Source: Pyropia yezoensis (taxonomy: Eukaryota; Rhodophyta; Bangiophyceae; Bangiales; Bangiaceae). From it: a DNA stretch of 64,000 nucleotides. The notes below the pieces were generated by a model. It was not told the DNA's origin and did not search any database. It worked only from the letters and a program-made list of their open reading frames with translations. How positions within the stretch are numbered: position 1 is the first letter of the stretch; every line of letters starts with the position of its first letter. Positions 8,219 through 19,004 of this stretch are shown one piece after another. A program made the position numbers and the translations under genes. The stretch lies in assembly GCA_009829735.1 (NCBI GenBank), contig CM020618.1, positions 8,771,119 to 8,835,118 of the forward strand, written 5' to 3'.

Positions 8219-10680
8219 CGTATCGTGGCGAGTGTGCCATGTATCTGAGCTCACCGGATGTCCCCCCCGACTGTTCATAGCTCGTGACAACATCTACACA
8301 GTTTTTTTGTCTTCTACGCAGGTCTTTTTTCCCAAGAAATACCTTCCGGTGGATATTGACATCTTTTACGATGGACACTCTTCGGCCTGCGTTCAGCATG
8401 GGCGACCGAACGACCGCCCACCCAGTCTGCTGCATTCGTGTCGTCGCAGCGTGCCATCTGTGGGCCCTCTCCTCTCCTGCCCCATCCTGCCTCCCCCTGC
8501 ACCCGTGTGCCTCCCACGACGTTTGCCTCCCTTTGCCCCCCCGTCCTGCCACGGCCGTTGCCTGGTGGCCGTCACCGGGCGCGTCCAGCTTCTCCACCGT
8601 CCGCCTGCGGGTCGGTCTCCTCTCACCCCGCTGCCTCCCGTGCCCCCTCCTCAAGCAGTGCTTCCCCCTGCCTCCCCTCGCCTTCTCCTGCCTTCCCCTG
8701 ACTCCCGCTGCCGTCCCCTGCCCCCCGCTGCCTTCCCCTGCTCCCCCTTGCTCCCCCGTGCACCATGTCTGCCTTTCCCTGGCCCCCCCTGCACCATGTA
8801 TGTCTTCCCCTGCCCTCCCCTGCACCATATCTGCCTCGCCCTGGCCCCCCCTGCACCATGTATGTCTTCCCCTGCCCTCCTCTGCGCCATGCCTGCCTCC
8901 ATCTGCCCCCCCGTCCTGTCATGGCGGTTACCCAGTGGCTACACTGGGCGCCACCCGCTCCTCCACCCTTCCCCTGTGGTTGCATCTCCTCTCACCCGCC
9001 TGCCCCCCCCGCCTTCCTATTTTCTGAATGCCGCCGACTTTGCGGTCCTTCGTCAGCTGTCGGCAGGATGTGGCGGTTGTCGGTGTGTGGGATGGGGGTA
9101 CGGGACGTGGTGGGGGCGGCAATCTGCAGCAGCTCTGGTACCGACCGGGGTGTCGGTCCCTATTGCGGTGGCGCTGCCGTGGCCGCTGTGGTGCAAAGTC
9201 TTCTGGTCTGGCCTCGTTTGGGGTCGGCGAGGGGTGGGGTGACGATGTGCGGGGTCTTGTGTGTGGCGTTTGACGGAGAGGGGTCGAGCATGTGGTGGGA
9301 GGCGGTGAGGGATGGGGTGACGAGGCCAGAGTGGCGTGGTGTGGCCGCCGCTGCAGCTCTGGGACTGGCTGGTGTGCCGTACACCTCGGCGGAGGCGCTG
9401 CCTTGACCAGCTTGGCACAAGGTACGTCGGGTCTGGCCCGTTTGGGGGCGGGGACGGGTCCGGTGGAGATAGGGGGGGTCATGCGCCTGGTGGGGAGCTG
9501 TGAGTGGTGGAGTGGCGAGTGCGGAGTGGCGCGGTGAGGAAAGAGCCGCATCTCGGTCATGCCTGGCGGGGGGGGGCAAGCAGCGGAGTAGCGAGGCCGG
9601 GGTGGCGCGGTTTGTCAGGAGCAGCACCTCCGCTACCGACGAGGGTGCCAGCCACCCTGGCAGTCGAGTTGCGGCGCCCGCGTCGCAAGGCGCTTGCGTT
9701 GCACGGGGTGGGGGGAGGGGGGCAGGGTCCGGTTTGGCGAAGCAGGAGGCGGAGGGGTGGGACCTGCCGGCACGGTGATGATCAGCGGCAGTGGGGTCCG
9801 GGGGGGGGCATTGCGGGCCTGGCCAGCTGGCGATGGATGCCGTGGGCACATCACGCCGTAGCCACGATGAAGAGTCAGCAAGTCACGTCCCAAGATATCG
9901 CTATTCTCTCTTTTGCAGGACCAGGCAGAACTCCCGACAACATACCACTAAAACATGTGCTGCGACATCCCACATGCCGTACTCCCATACATTCCAGGGA
10001 TGTCGAAAAGTATGGGCCAGCCGTGATGTGCATCGCGGGTCGTTTTACGTTCTGTGGAGTGTATATTCTCAATTTCTATGGATTGCTCGGCCTGGAAATT
10101 AGCTGCGGTGCTGTGAACAATTTCCTGTATACATCTTTCATGGACAGGGTAGAGCGAAATGAACGGTGACGCACCAGGGCAGCGCCCTTCCCCTTTGGAC
10201 GGAGTAGCGCCCTCCCCGCCCCCCACGTGGCGGGAGTCGCCACTCCGCTTACGCCTCGGGGACCCCCAGCTGGCCAGGGCCACCGCGGCGCCTGCCCGGT
10301 CGACCGTCGCGGCCACAGGCGGCGCCTGCCCGGTCGGCCGTCGCGGCCACCGCGGGTGGGGCGCCGCGCCGCCGCGCGGCCACGGGCGGCCGCGCGGGGC
10401 AGACACTGGCGCCGATGGCGACGCCGGCCGCTGAAGGCCGCCACGCAGCTGCCGGCACACCTCTGCGGGCGCTGCGAAGTCCACCGGCCTCGTCCCACTC
10501 TTAAAAGTGCCTCGTGGGAGACGCTCCCCCGTGGCCGTCACCGTCGTCGTTACCGAGGCCGTCACCGAGGCCGTCACCGCCACGTGGGGTGCACGTGGAC
10601 GGGTTCCACCTCAAAAGGCATTCTGCCCTCCCGCTCCCCGCATCCCCCCCTCCCCCCCCCCCTGCTACCGCCCAAGCCCC
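8219..10680. other. Long spacer without a recognised gene
   Basis: 8440-8930 is a strongly pyrimidine-rich strand. About 9480-9850 is G-rich. 9860-10170 is markedly more AT-rich, with TTTTGCAGG at 9912-9920 that resembles a splice acceptor. Open frames cross the region on both strands, but none has a recognisable domain or balanced composition. A host gene or small element may be hidden in 9860-10170. Confidence 0.35.
8762..8900. repeat. ~62-bp C-rich tandem repeat
   Basis: Two to three units alternate TGCACCATGTATGTCTTCCC and CCATATCTGCCTCGCCCTGG blocks within a pyrimidine-rich tract. Low-complexity repeat. Confidence 0.7.
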
Positions 10681-11457
10681 ATGCCCTTTCACGACCACGT
10701 TGATAGCGGCGGCGGCCCCCCTCCTGTTCCCCCTTTGCCGACCGTGTCAGGGGCGGCAGCCTATCGCCTCGTCCCCAGGGACAGTCAGCGGCGGACGGCT
10801 CCTATGGAGCGATGCCGTAGCGGTGGCGGCGGCGGCGGTGGCGGCGGCGGGCCCGCCGCGGCCGTCGCCGTCGATGAGGACCGCCTCGTCCGCCGCCGCC
10901 GCTGCCTCCGCCTGGACCTGTCGGGGGTGATGTCGCCGGGGGACCCGCGGGACTGCTCCCCGCGGCCGTCGCGCAGCCGCGGCGCGGGGGGTGGCGGCGG
11001 TGGCGGCGGCGGTGGCAGCGGCGGCGGTTGCGGCAGGGGCGGCGGGGGCGGCAACCTCGACGGCAGTGGCGGCCTGTTTGGAGACGAGAGCCTCTTCCGC
11101 ACCGCCTCGTCGGCCGCGTCCGACGTGGGCGCCGGCGACGCGGGGCTTTGCAACGGCGCCAGGGGTGGCGGAGGGGATGGCGCCGGTGGCTGCCGCGGCG
11201 ACGGTGGCTGCGACTGTGGCGGCGGCTGCGGCGGCGAGGGAGCAGCGGCAGGGCTGTACCACCGGTGGAGCGAAGGCTCCCAGTGGGGACGCGGCGCAGC
11301 CGCCCGCGGTGCCGGAGGAGGGGGCGGAGGGGACGCGCATGTCTGGGGCGCCGCCTTGGGCGGCGGCGTCGCCTTCCGCCTCCACCGTCGGGGGATGGGG
11401 TCCCTGCGGGAGATGCCGTCCATACAGGAGGACGACATAGATGAGGGGGAGAGGTGA
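10681..11457 (+). CDS. Gly-rich hypothetical protein
   Basis: A 258-residue frame starts MPFHDHVDSGGG, after a C-rich leader. The frame is also open upstream to 10507, but that part reads as pyrimidine-rich leader. It has a short basic-hydrophobic block (RLVRRRRCLRLDLSGVMSPGD, a possible targeting or docking motif), several Gly runs, a segment GLFGDESLFRTASSAASD, and an acidic C terminus (SLREMPSIQEDDIDEGER). The non-repetitive islands between the Gly runs, in one frame, favour coding. The competing minus-strand frames give only Pro/Arg/Ala. No domain is recognised and no function is assigned. The Gly-run lengths suggest microsatellite-like instability. Confidence 0.4.
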   Translation: MPFHDHVDSGGGPPPVPPLPTVSGAAAYRLVPRDSQRRTAPMERCRSGGGGGGGGGGPAAAVAVDEDRLVRRRRCLRLDLSGVMSPGDPRDCSPRPSRSRGAGGGGGGGGGGSGGGCGRGGGGGNLDGSGGLFGDESLFRTASSAASDVGAGDAGLCNGARGGGGDGAGGCRGDGGCDCGGGCGGEGAAAGLYHRWSEGSQWGRGAAARGAGGGGGGDAHVWGAALGGGVAFRLHRRGMGSLREMPSIQEDDIDEGER

Positions 11458-11788
11458 ACGGGGGAGCCGGGGGAGGGGGGGGGCGGGGCGGGGATTGTTG
11501 AGCGCAGGGCAGCGTGCCGAGGGGCGAGGCGCTGGCGTGAGGCAAAAGCACAAAGTGAAGCAGAGGTAGAGGCGACATAAGAAACAGGTAGAAAAGGATA
11601 CCACACCGCCACTCGTCGGGCGAGCGGGACATTGATCGCCGTAACGCGGCGCTGGAGGCCGCCGGTGAGGCGCCCTACCCGTACCTGGCGCCGGCCCACA
11701 GCGTGGCACACTCACCAACATCCAAACCGCTACATCCTCCGCCCACTACACCCACCCGCTCTACCCCTGCTCCACCCAGTCCCCGCCC
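11458..11788. other. Short convergent spacer
   Basis: Separates the 3' ends of the Gly-rich gene (+) and the glutaredoxin gene (-). It must hold both 3' untranslated regions. No poly(A) signal of the AATAAA type was seen. Confidence 0.4.
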
Positions 11789-12259
11789 CTAGATCGTAAT
11801 CCCCACCCCCTCAAGCATCTTGCGCAGCGTCCCGTCGGACTCAGCCTGCATCAGGTCGTCGCAGCCGCCAACGTGCCCCCCCCCAACAAAGATGTTGGGC
11901 ACCGTCCGCTGCCCCGTGCGCTCCCGCAGGGCGTCCTGCACGTCCCGCCCGTCAGACCTCTTGTCCAGCTCCACCGCATCATACGCCACGCCCATGCCAT
12001 CGAAAAGGTTGCGGGCGGCAACACAATACGGGCAGCGGCTCTTGGTGAAGAGCACCACAGGGGAAGAGGCCAGGGCCGCGTCAATTACGGCGGCAGGGGC
12101 GTCGGGGGTCGCAGACGCATACCACCGTGGCCGGCAGCTGAGGGCGGCGCCCGCCGCGGTGGGCGGGGGGGTGTGGCGGCCGGCCAGAGCGGAGCGGCGG
12201 CCCAGAGGAGCTGCCGCAACGGCCCGCAGGCCGAGAGCGACGGTGGGGAGGAAGGCCAT
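11789..12259 (-). CDS. Glutaredoxin (CPYC dithiol type), probably organelle-targeted
   Basis: Dithiol glutaredoxins reduce disulphides and protein-glutathione mixed disulphides using glutathione. The product is 156 residues from the ATG at 12259. That start gives a basic, Ala/Arg-rich presequence (MAFLPTVALGLRAVAAAPLG...) before the fold begins near residue 57. The frame is open further upstream to 12448, but that part looks non-coding. Visible hallmarks are VVLFTKSRCPYC with the active site at 76-79, the cis-Pro loop TVPNIF at 119-124 and the glutathione-binding GGCDD at 131-135, all in the canonical order and spacing. The first ~50 residues probably target it to plastid or mitochondrion; which one cannot be told. 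It is transcribed divergently from the gene at 14223. Confidence 0.9.
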   Translation of the reverse strand: MAFLPTVALGLRAVAAAPLGRRSALAGRHTPPPTAAGAALSCRPRWYASATPDAPAAVIDAALASSPVVLFTKSRCPYCVAARNLFDGMGVAYDAVELDKRSDGRDVQDALRERTGQRTVPNIFVGGGHVGGCDDLMQAESDGTLRKMLEGVGITI

Positions 12260-14222
12260 CTTGAAGGAAGGGCGGAGAGAGGGGAAAGGTCGGGGGAGCA
12301 AAAGAAAGACCTGCAGCAGGAGAAAGGCTCGCAGAGTACAGTACGGGTGCAGGTACGGCTTGGTGACAACGGGCCGCGTGAAGGGCGAGATGACGACCAA
12401 ACCTCCGCGGTTCGCCAAGTGCGTCAGATGATGCCGCGAGCTGGCCATTGGCTGATGCTATCGATGCTTCACGCGTTTTGGTGGAAGGTCGAAATCCCTT
12501 GGTAGTGCTGGAAGGAATAAGTATACTTGTTTACCAATTGGGAATCGCCGCAGCGAGGTGTCTGGGCATTTTATACAAAAGCACGATGAAGTCGTTAAAT
12601 GCCATTGTTGAAGTAGTCAAATGATCGCTAACTTTAAGTACGTAATTTATTTACGATATTTAAATGCCATCCTTAGTCGGTCGGCGTGGCAGAAGGGCAA
12701 AGGAGTACGAAGACATCGTCGCTGAAGGTTTACAGTGGAGCACACACGCCTGTCGAGTGTCCAGAGCCGCCCCGTTTCGGCGCCCGACGCGGCTGCCGCC
12801 GCCGTCGGCCAAGCGGCCAGCTTTGCGCGCGCCGCCCGCCTCGGCAGTCGGCGCGCGGTCTGGAACGGCGGCAGGGACTGGCTACCTCACCGCGGCGGCG
12901 GCTGACCCCATTTGGCGGGGGGGCGACGCACAGCGAGCTGAGCGGGCTCTTCTGAACCGACCCCCGCCCCCCTCTTTTGCGACGGCGACGACCCCTCTTA
13001 TCACTTTTCTTTTGACTGCCTGGGAGGGAGCCCACCCGCGCCTGTGCTGTTCGACCGGCCCCCCCCCCGCTCCCGCGGCGTGGCTGGTGCTCACCGCGGT
13101 GTTGACAGCCGGCCCGCGGCCCGCCCACCCCCGCGCCCCGCCCACGCCCCCACCTCTTTGCGGCTGCACTTCCGGGGGACACCACCGCCTCAGGTGTCCT
13201 TTCCGCAGCCGCGGCCGCTGGGTGGGACACGGCGGCTGCCTGCACGTCCTTCGTGACCGTTGGGTGCCCGCCCCTGCGACACCGCGTCCCTTCTCCCCCC
13301 CCCCCAAACCCCCACCCTCCTCTCCACCCTCGTTTTCCTTTTTTCGGCTCGGCGGCGCCTGTGCTGGTGCTGTGTGCCGCGGGAGAGCGGTCACCGCTCT
13401 CCGGTGTGCGCCGACCCCGGTCGCCACCCATCGGAGCACTCAGGCTGCTGTAATCCACCGCGTTGGTCGGCGGGGGAAGCGGCGAGCCCGGCGGGTGGGG
13501 CTGAGGGCGGTTGGGCGGGGTGACCGCGCGCTTGTTTGCGACCCCGCCCTCTCTTTCCGGCGCGCTTCCAGCCGACGTTGCGACGCCGACGTTGGGCTAG
13601 CTAGAGGAGAGCTGCGGCGCTCGTGGGCGGCACCCCCGCCGCTGCTGCCCCGCCCCGCCGCCGTAGCCCCCTGCAGCGGCTGCTGTCACTGGCTGGCCTC
13701 CGGCCGCGCTCCCGCCCACCACACCCGCCCGCCCGCCCCCGCCGGTGCGTGCTTGTTGCGTCCCCGCCAAGGGGCGCTCACTGCGGGAGGAGCGCGCCCG
13801 CGCGGGCCAGCCACCGGGGGGGTGGGGGGGGTCGGGTCGCAGCGCCGCGCCGGCTACCGTCAGCCGCCGCGCGGCCAGCCACTGCCAACGCCCGCGTGGT
13901 TGGGGTCTGTCATTCCCCTTCCCCCCCGCCCGCCCTCCCGTCTATCCATATTTCCCCTTCCCACCTCTTCCCGCTGGGTGTGCCGTGTGCGATTGACGTT
14001 TGACACGCGCGCGCGCCCACGTCGCACGCGGCCGACGGCCTCCACGGCGTCGGCGGCGTCGGCGGCGGGTTGGCGCTCTCCCCCTCGCCCGCCCCCCCCC
14101 AACTCTCAACCTCTTTCGTTCTCCCTCCTCTCCCTCCGCCCCGTTATTCTCCCCCCTCCCGCGTCTGCCCCCCAACGCGCGTTCTTTGTTTTTTTTGTGC
14201 TTCCCCCCGGACGGGTGTGACA
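12260..14222. other. Divergent intergenic region with AT-rich island
   Basis: It lies between the glutaredoxin (-) and the acyl-activating-like gene (+), so it should hold both promoters. About 12470-12665 is AT-rich (TTTATACAAAAG, GTAATTTATTTACGATATTTAAATG), in contrast to the GC-rich surroundings. 12664-14220 is open on the plus strand for 518 codons but reads as Arg/Pro/Ala-rich low-complexity sequence, so I do not call it a gene. Confidence 0.45.
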
Positions 14223-16952
14223 ATGGCGTCCACCCCGGCGGGATCGGGCCCCGCGCCGACGCTGGTTACGCTCCGCCAGCTGCCCGCCGCCCGCTACGCC
14301 ACTCTTCTTGCCGCCACCGTCTATGCGCCGGCAGACCGACGTGGCCCGCCGCGGCGGCCCGCGGCGGTCAGCCACCTCGAGGTGTACAAGTACACGGAGC
14401 GCATTGCCGGAACGCTGCGGTCGGCGGGGGTGCGCCCAGGGACGGTGGTGGCGGTCGTGTCGCCACCGTGCCTGGAGGCGGTCTGCTTTTTCCTCGCCGC
14501 CCAGTGGGTGGGTGCCATCGCCGCGCCGCTGCCGCCGACGCTTGGCGCCGACGCGCTCGCCACGGCGCTCACCGCCGTTGGCGCGCGGGCGGTGGCTTGC
14601 CGCCCGGACGAGCCAGTGCCGACCGCTGCGGTGGAGGCAGCCGACGCGGCGGGGGTGTTGGCCTGGCACCTGACGCGGAGTGTCAATGAGGGCGTCGGCC
14701 TCGACGTTCGTGGGCGCTTTGCAGCAGAGGGGGCGGCGTGGAAGGGCGGTGCCGGCGACTTTACCATTGATCCGGACGAGGTGGCGGTGCACCTACTCAC
14801 TGGCTGGGCATCGGAAGACGATGCGGACAGTGATGAGGAGGATGAGGCGCCGCAGGCAGACCCAGACGCCCCGTTGCCGGCTGGAGCTACTGTTTTGCGG
14901 TTGACGCACGCCATGGTCGCCGCCGCGGCTGTATCTTTTTCTTCCGTCTATGGGCTGGCCACGGGTGACACTTCCGTGTGGGGCGCGGGCCTTCACGACG
15001 CGGACGGGGTAGTGACCCTCATCGCGACTCTCTACTCAGGTGGCCACCTGGTTATTCCACCCCCACCGGCGGGGAACGACGTGTCGTCTTCAGCACCGCC
15101 TCCGCCGACCGTGGCGGGGTTGGCAGGGACCCACGGGGCGTCGTGGCTGTCCCTTCCCCCATCGGCGGCTTCAGCCGTGTTTGCGGCGCCGACGATTACG
15201 AGCCTGCTCCACGTGCGGGTGACTTCTCCATCGTCTCGCGGCGGCGTGGCCGCACCGTCAGCACTGCCAGCGTGGTGCCCCCCCGAGGCAGTGGGTGTCG
15301 GCGCATTGGTTTCGCCTGCCGACCCCGCGGGCGGCCTGCGGGCTCCTCCCGGTCTGGAGATTGCTGCTGTCACTCGTGGGGAGGATGGAGAGTGGTCGCG
15401 GGTGCTGCCGGGTGAGTCAGGTGTGCTGGCCGTGCGGGGGGCGTCGGTGGCGGCGGCACGCTTGCCCGCGGGCTCTGACTCGACTGCCGCCGCCGGCGCA
15501 GCGCCCTTCGTTTTGGCTGAGGAGGTGTCGGCGGCGGCATCTGGGCCCGCGTCGACCGCGTCTTCGGATGTGGAGGAGGGGTATGAAGCGGGTGGTAGCC
15601 GCGCATCCGATGCATCAGACGGGGGCAGTGGGGGTGGCGCCGGTGCCACGAGCGGCGGTCCCGCTGTTGAAGGTCCCGGCCGGGGGCCGTTGGCCGCCCG
15701 CCTGTGGATGCCGACTGCGGACAGGGGATCCGTTGACGCCGCTGGGGTGGTGTCTGTTGATGTGGCTGCATCGCGACGGGAGGTCGCGGCAGCGGCGGCT
15801 GCGGCGGAGGCGGCCCGTGCCGCGCAGGAGCAAGAGGAGAAGGAGCTGGCGTCCAAAGCAGCGGTGGCGGCCGCAGCGGCTGCGGCCGCGTCGGCGGCGG
15901 CTGCGGCGGCAGCGGCCAAGGCCAAGGCCGACGCGGAGGCGGAGGAGGAGGCGGCCCAGCGTGCGGAGGACGAGGCGGCCGGCAAGCGTGCCGAGGAACA
16001 GGCGGCTGCTGCGGCGACTGCGCAAGGCACGACGTCCCGCGAGGTCGAGGTCGAGGAAGAGGCGGGCCTGGACGGCGCGACCGCGGCGGCCATCTTGGGC
16101 CGCCTCGAAGCGATCGAGTCGAACCACGCGGCGCTGGAGGCGGAGCTGGTGGCCGCTCACAATGCCGAGTTGGCTGACCTGAATCGCCGGCTGCGCGATG
16201 CCGAGTCGGCTGCGTTAGCGGCCGCCTCCGCGGCTGACCGGTCGGCAGTGGGCGCCACCTCCACCACCGTTGTGACGACGGTTCCCACTGAGCCGGTGGT
16301 GATGGACGTGCGGATGGACGCTGTGGAGGCGTGCGCCATGGCGGCCGCCGCCTCGGCTGAAGACGCCCACCAACAGACGGCGGCAGCAGTTGCGGCGGCC
16401 AAGTCGATTGCCGAGTCTGCGTTTGGTCTCACCATTGACGCGGGCGGCCAGATGCGTCTGGCGCCTGGTGGGGGTGCCGTCGGCGCTGCTGCTGCGGCAG
16501 CATCGCGGTCGGTGCCATCGGCGGGGGGCTTGCTGGTGGGCAACACGGGCGAGCAGACCGGCCTCGTCAAGCGGGTGGAGGTGTCTCTGGGGGAGGTGGA
16601 GGCCGCCCTGCGCTCCCACCCAGCGGTTGCCGACGCGCGCGCATTTGGCCGGACGGACGCTCGGTCGGGCGGCGCCGACGTGCACGTGGCGTTTGTGACA
16701 CTCCCCGGCGCGCGCGTGAGCGAGCCGTGGCTCCGCCTCCACGCGCAGTCGATGCTCCCGTCGACGATGGTGCCACGCAAGTTTTATCAGGTCGATGACC
16801 TGCCGTCAGATGTCAGCCGGGCGGCGCTCGCGGCGAGCACTGGCCTGCGTGACATGAGCGGGTACACAGGTGTCAACGCGGCGCACCTGCACGTCAAGCA
16901 GCCCGCATGGCGACCGGCCATCAAGGCGCCCAAGAAGGTCTCGGCAGGCTGA
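14223..16952 (+). CDS. Acyl-activating-enzyme-like protein with Ala-rich coiled coil; probable pseudoenzyme
   Basis: A 909-residue protein with a start context of GACAATGGCG. The N-terminal ~170 residues align in order with acyl-CoA synthetases of the oxalyl-CoA synthetase (AAE3)/4-coumarate ligase group: a helix HLEVYKYTERIAGTLRSAG, then VRPGTVVAVVSPPCLEAV and AAQWVGAIAAPLPPTL. Where the ATP-binding SGTTG loop should be (~residue 187) I see VHLLTGWASE followed by an acidic insert. The core goes on recognisably (LYSGGHLVIPP, GASWLSLPPSA). The C-terminal subdomain is present (VEVSLGEVEAALRSHPAVAD near 785-805), but the usual GR-K hinge and terminal catalytic Lys are not evident. Residues ~520-690 are an Ala/Glu-rich predicted coiled coil interrupting the enzyme fold. 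I infer a scaffold or regulatory derivative rather than an active ligase. Codon composition matches the GC-rich surroundings. Confidence 0.6.
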   Translation: MASTPAGSGPAPTLVTLRQLPAARYATLLAATVYAPADRRGPPRRPAAVSHLEVYKYTERIAGTLRSAGVRPGTVVAVVSPPCLEAVCFFLAAQWVGAIAAPLPPTLGADALATALTAVGARAVACRPDEPVPTAAVEAADAAGVLAWHLTRSVNEGVGLDVRGRFAAEGAAWKGGAGDFTIDPDEVAVHLLTGWASEDDADSDEEDEAPQADPDAPLPAGATVLRLTHAMVAAAAVSFSSVYGLATGDTSVWGAGLHDADGVVTLIATLYSGGHLVIPPPPAGNDVSSSAPPPPTVAGLAGTHGASWLSLPPSAASAVFAAPTITSLLHVRVTSPSSRGGVAAPSALPAWCPPEAVGVGALVSPADPAGGLRAPPGLEIAAVTRGEDGEWSRVLPGESGVLAVRGASVAAARLPAGSDSTAAAGAAPFVLAEEVSAAASGPASTASSDVEEGYEAGGSRASDASDGGSGGGAGATSGGPAVEGPGRGPLAARLWMPTADRGSVDAAGVVSVDVAASRREVAAAAAAAEAARAAQEQEEKELASKAAVAAAAAAAASAAAAAAAAKAKADAEAEEEAAQRAEDEAAGKRAEEQAAAAATAQGTTSREVEVEEEAGLDGATAAAILGRLEAIESNHAALEAELVAAHNAELADLNRRLRDAESAALAAASAADRSAVGATSTTVVTTVPTEPVVMDVRMDAVEACAMAAAASAEDAHQQTAAAVAAAKSIAESAFGLTIDAGGQMRLAPGGGAVGAAAAAASRSVPSAGGLLVGNTGEQTGLVKRVEVSLGEVEAALRSHPAVADARAFGRTDARSGGADVHVAFVTLPGARVSEPWLRLHAQSMLPSTMVPRKFYQVDDLPSDVSRAALAASTGLRDMSGYTGVNAAHLHVKQPAWRPAIKAPKKVSAG

Positions 16953-17525
16953 GCACCCCCTGTTGTGCAAGTCGCGGAGGAGTGCATTGTTTGGGTTTGA
17001 TGGGGTTGTTGCGGTGTTATCGGCAGGGTTTCGCGGAGAGCGCACAGCGCTCCTTGCTTCTCGTATTCTTTTTCTCTCTTGTTTCGGTTCTTTTCCTCCC
17101 GTCGCGCCACACCAGCTGATTAGTGGGCGCCACATGTGCCGTGCCAGTGTCCATAGTGTGCTTTCTTCCTACCTGTTGTGTCTGACGAGTGCGCCTTGCC
17201 TCGTGGGTCGTCCCATCCATGGGTCCTTTCTTCGTGGTTCTTGCGAGTGGAATCCGGTGTGTCATACTTGTACTCGCGAGACACGCAAGGCCGGCTCACT
17301 CTACGGTTTCCATACAACGTCAAGCAAAAGAGCCGTCCCATACGCAATGGTGTTCTTCCCCGATCCTCGCATATGCTTTCCGCGTATGCCCATGCGCTAC
17401 AAAAAAATATTAGCGAAGCTCGTTATGAAGCGGCCACGCTTGTTGTCGCGCTAACGCCCTTTGGTTGGTCCACGTATTGGTAATATCAGATTGCTCCTGG
17501 CCGCGCGTGGAGCCGGATTGGCACC
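16953..17525. other. Intergenic spacer
   Basis: Lower in GC than its neighbours, with no convincing gene. It presumably holds the 3' untranslated region of the gene ending at 16952. Several short frames overlap on both strands without domain content. Confidence 0.4.
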
Positions 17526-18533
17526 ATGAGCAGTAAAGCCCCCCCCGCCCCCCCCCCCCCCCCCTCCCCCCCAGGTGCCGCCTACGCCGCCTCGTGGCCG
17601 GCCGGCGGCAAGCGCCACCCCGACGTGGGCGCCCGGCCGCGCACGCTTCCCCCCCCGCCGCGTGCTGTCCTTCCCCCCCCCCCCGACGACCATTCGACGA
17701 GCGCCCGCCGCAGCCGCCTGCAAGGCAGGGCGGCGGCAACAGCAGCGCCACCGCCGCCGCCACCGCCGCCGCCGCCGCTGCTGCCGCCGCCGCCGCCACC
17801 GCCGCCGCCGCCGCTCCTGCCGCCGCCGCCGCCGCTGCCGCCGGCGTCACCGCCGCTGCCGCCGGCGTCACGGGCGGCCGACGGCGACGAGGCCGATGAC
17901 GGCCCCCGGACGCCCCGATCAGACGGCTTGGTCACCGCCTCCTCCCACCGCCGCCGGGTAACGGGCGGCGGCGGCGGCGGCGGCGTGGGCGGCGGCGGGG
18001 GGGTTCCCGGCGATGGCCGACCAGGCGAGCACGGCGGCGGCCGCAGCCGGCCAGGCTGCCCGTGGCCTGACAGCCCGTGCGACGCCGCCGGCCCGTGTCA
18101 CCGCTCGTCCGGCCGCAGAGGCGCCCGCACACGGTGACGCTGCCGTAAGCCACACGATCAGCGCTGGAAAGCGCAAGTGCTCCCGGTGCGGCTCGGCGGG
18201 TCACTACGTACGCACCAGTGACGCACCGCAAGACGTGGTCGCGGTACACGCCGCGGCGATCAAGGCCAGCGCACCGACGGCCACGGCAGACAGTGCGGCC
18301 CGCAAGCCGGGCCGCAAGGCCCCGACGTGCGGCAAGTGTCACCAGGCTGGGCACACGGCGCGCTCCTGCTCGGCGGTCCCCTTCGGGGGCGACCGAGGTC
18401 TCAGCGTCGACGCTGCCGACCCGTACGCTATGGACGAGTACAAGGTGCACACCTCGGTGCTTATCCCACTTGCCCGCGTTGGGGCGACCCGCCCCCTGGC
18501 GACGGCTCCACCCGGGGGAGAGCGCGCCACCAC
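17526..18533 (+). pseudogene. Fanzor/TnpB-like locus, N-terminal part with zinc knuckles
   Basis: This is the left part of a mobile-nuclease-like gene cut by LTR element A. A Pro-rich N terminus starts at ATG 17526 (MSSKAPPAPPP). By about 18013 coding has moved to another frame (MADQASTAAAAAG...), so the gene is broken or spliced near a G run. The second frame holds two CCHC-like knuckles, CSRCGSAGHYVRT (~18178) and CGKCHQAGHTARSC (~18331). It continues to VHTSVLIPLARVG and stays open into the target duplication at 18529-18533. The flank after the element (27909 on) continues in the same frame, so the two parts were contiguous before the insertion. Zinc knuckles occur in several eukaryotic transposases; the Fanzor assignment rests mainly on the downstream part. 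Confidence 0.45.
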
Positions 18534-19002
18534 TGTGGCAGTATTGACCCCCAGGTAGGGGGGCAACACGTGCCATGCAAGGGGCGGCAGGCCACTAGCC
18601 TGATCCGTTCCTCCCCCTGCATTTGGGTCCATATTCTCTAAGTTTGGGATAGTTAGCTTAGTAGTAAATCCAACTTGGATTTGAGGGTTTTCTGCATTTA
18701 TCGTCTTGAATTTTCGTGTGGCCCGGTGGGCAGGTGCTGGGGTGGGAGATTCTGAGTGGCGAGATTCTGAGTGGACCCTGGGGGGATAAGGGGAGGGACA
18801 GCGGGGCTTGGCCCTGCTTCCCCGTCCCGACCAAGAAACTGTTGGACCACACACCATCCTCTTGTTTGTCCGTGGGGGGTTTGCCCCACAACAGGGACAG
18901 AGTGTGTGCGACTTGCACTTCTTCCGGTTCCCCCGACACGGGAGGCAGCCCTTGCACACCGCCCCAACTTGGGTGGCGTGTGTGCATGTGGTTTTTGCCA
19001 CA
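18534..19002 (+). repeat. 5' LTR of copy A
   Basis: 469 bp, starting TGTGGCAGTATTG and ending TTTTTGCCACA, with a perfect 6-bp terminal inverted repeat. Preceded by ACCAC (18529-18533), the left half of the target duplication. Confidence 0.95.
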
Positions 19003-19004
19003 TT

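Noticed and set aside
10747-11721. Long minus-strand frames opposite the Gly-rich gene
   Set aside because: Ala/Pro/Arg-only composition from GGC/GCC runs; the plus frame has non-repetitive islands and a sensible C terminus.
12664-14220. 518-codon plus-strand open frame
   Set aside because: Low-complexity Arg/Pro/Ala sequence with runs of C; no domain. It fits a GC-rich promoter or leader in front of the 14223 gene.
15032-16093. 353-codon minus-strand frame
   Set aside because: Ala/Ser-rich shadow of the Ala-rich coiled-coil coding region.
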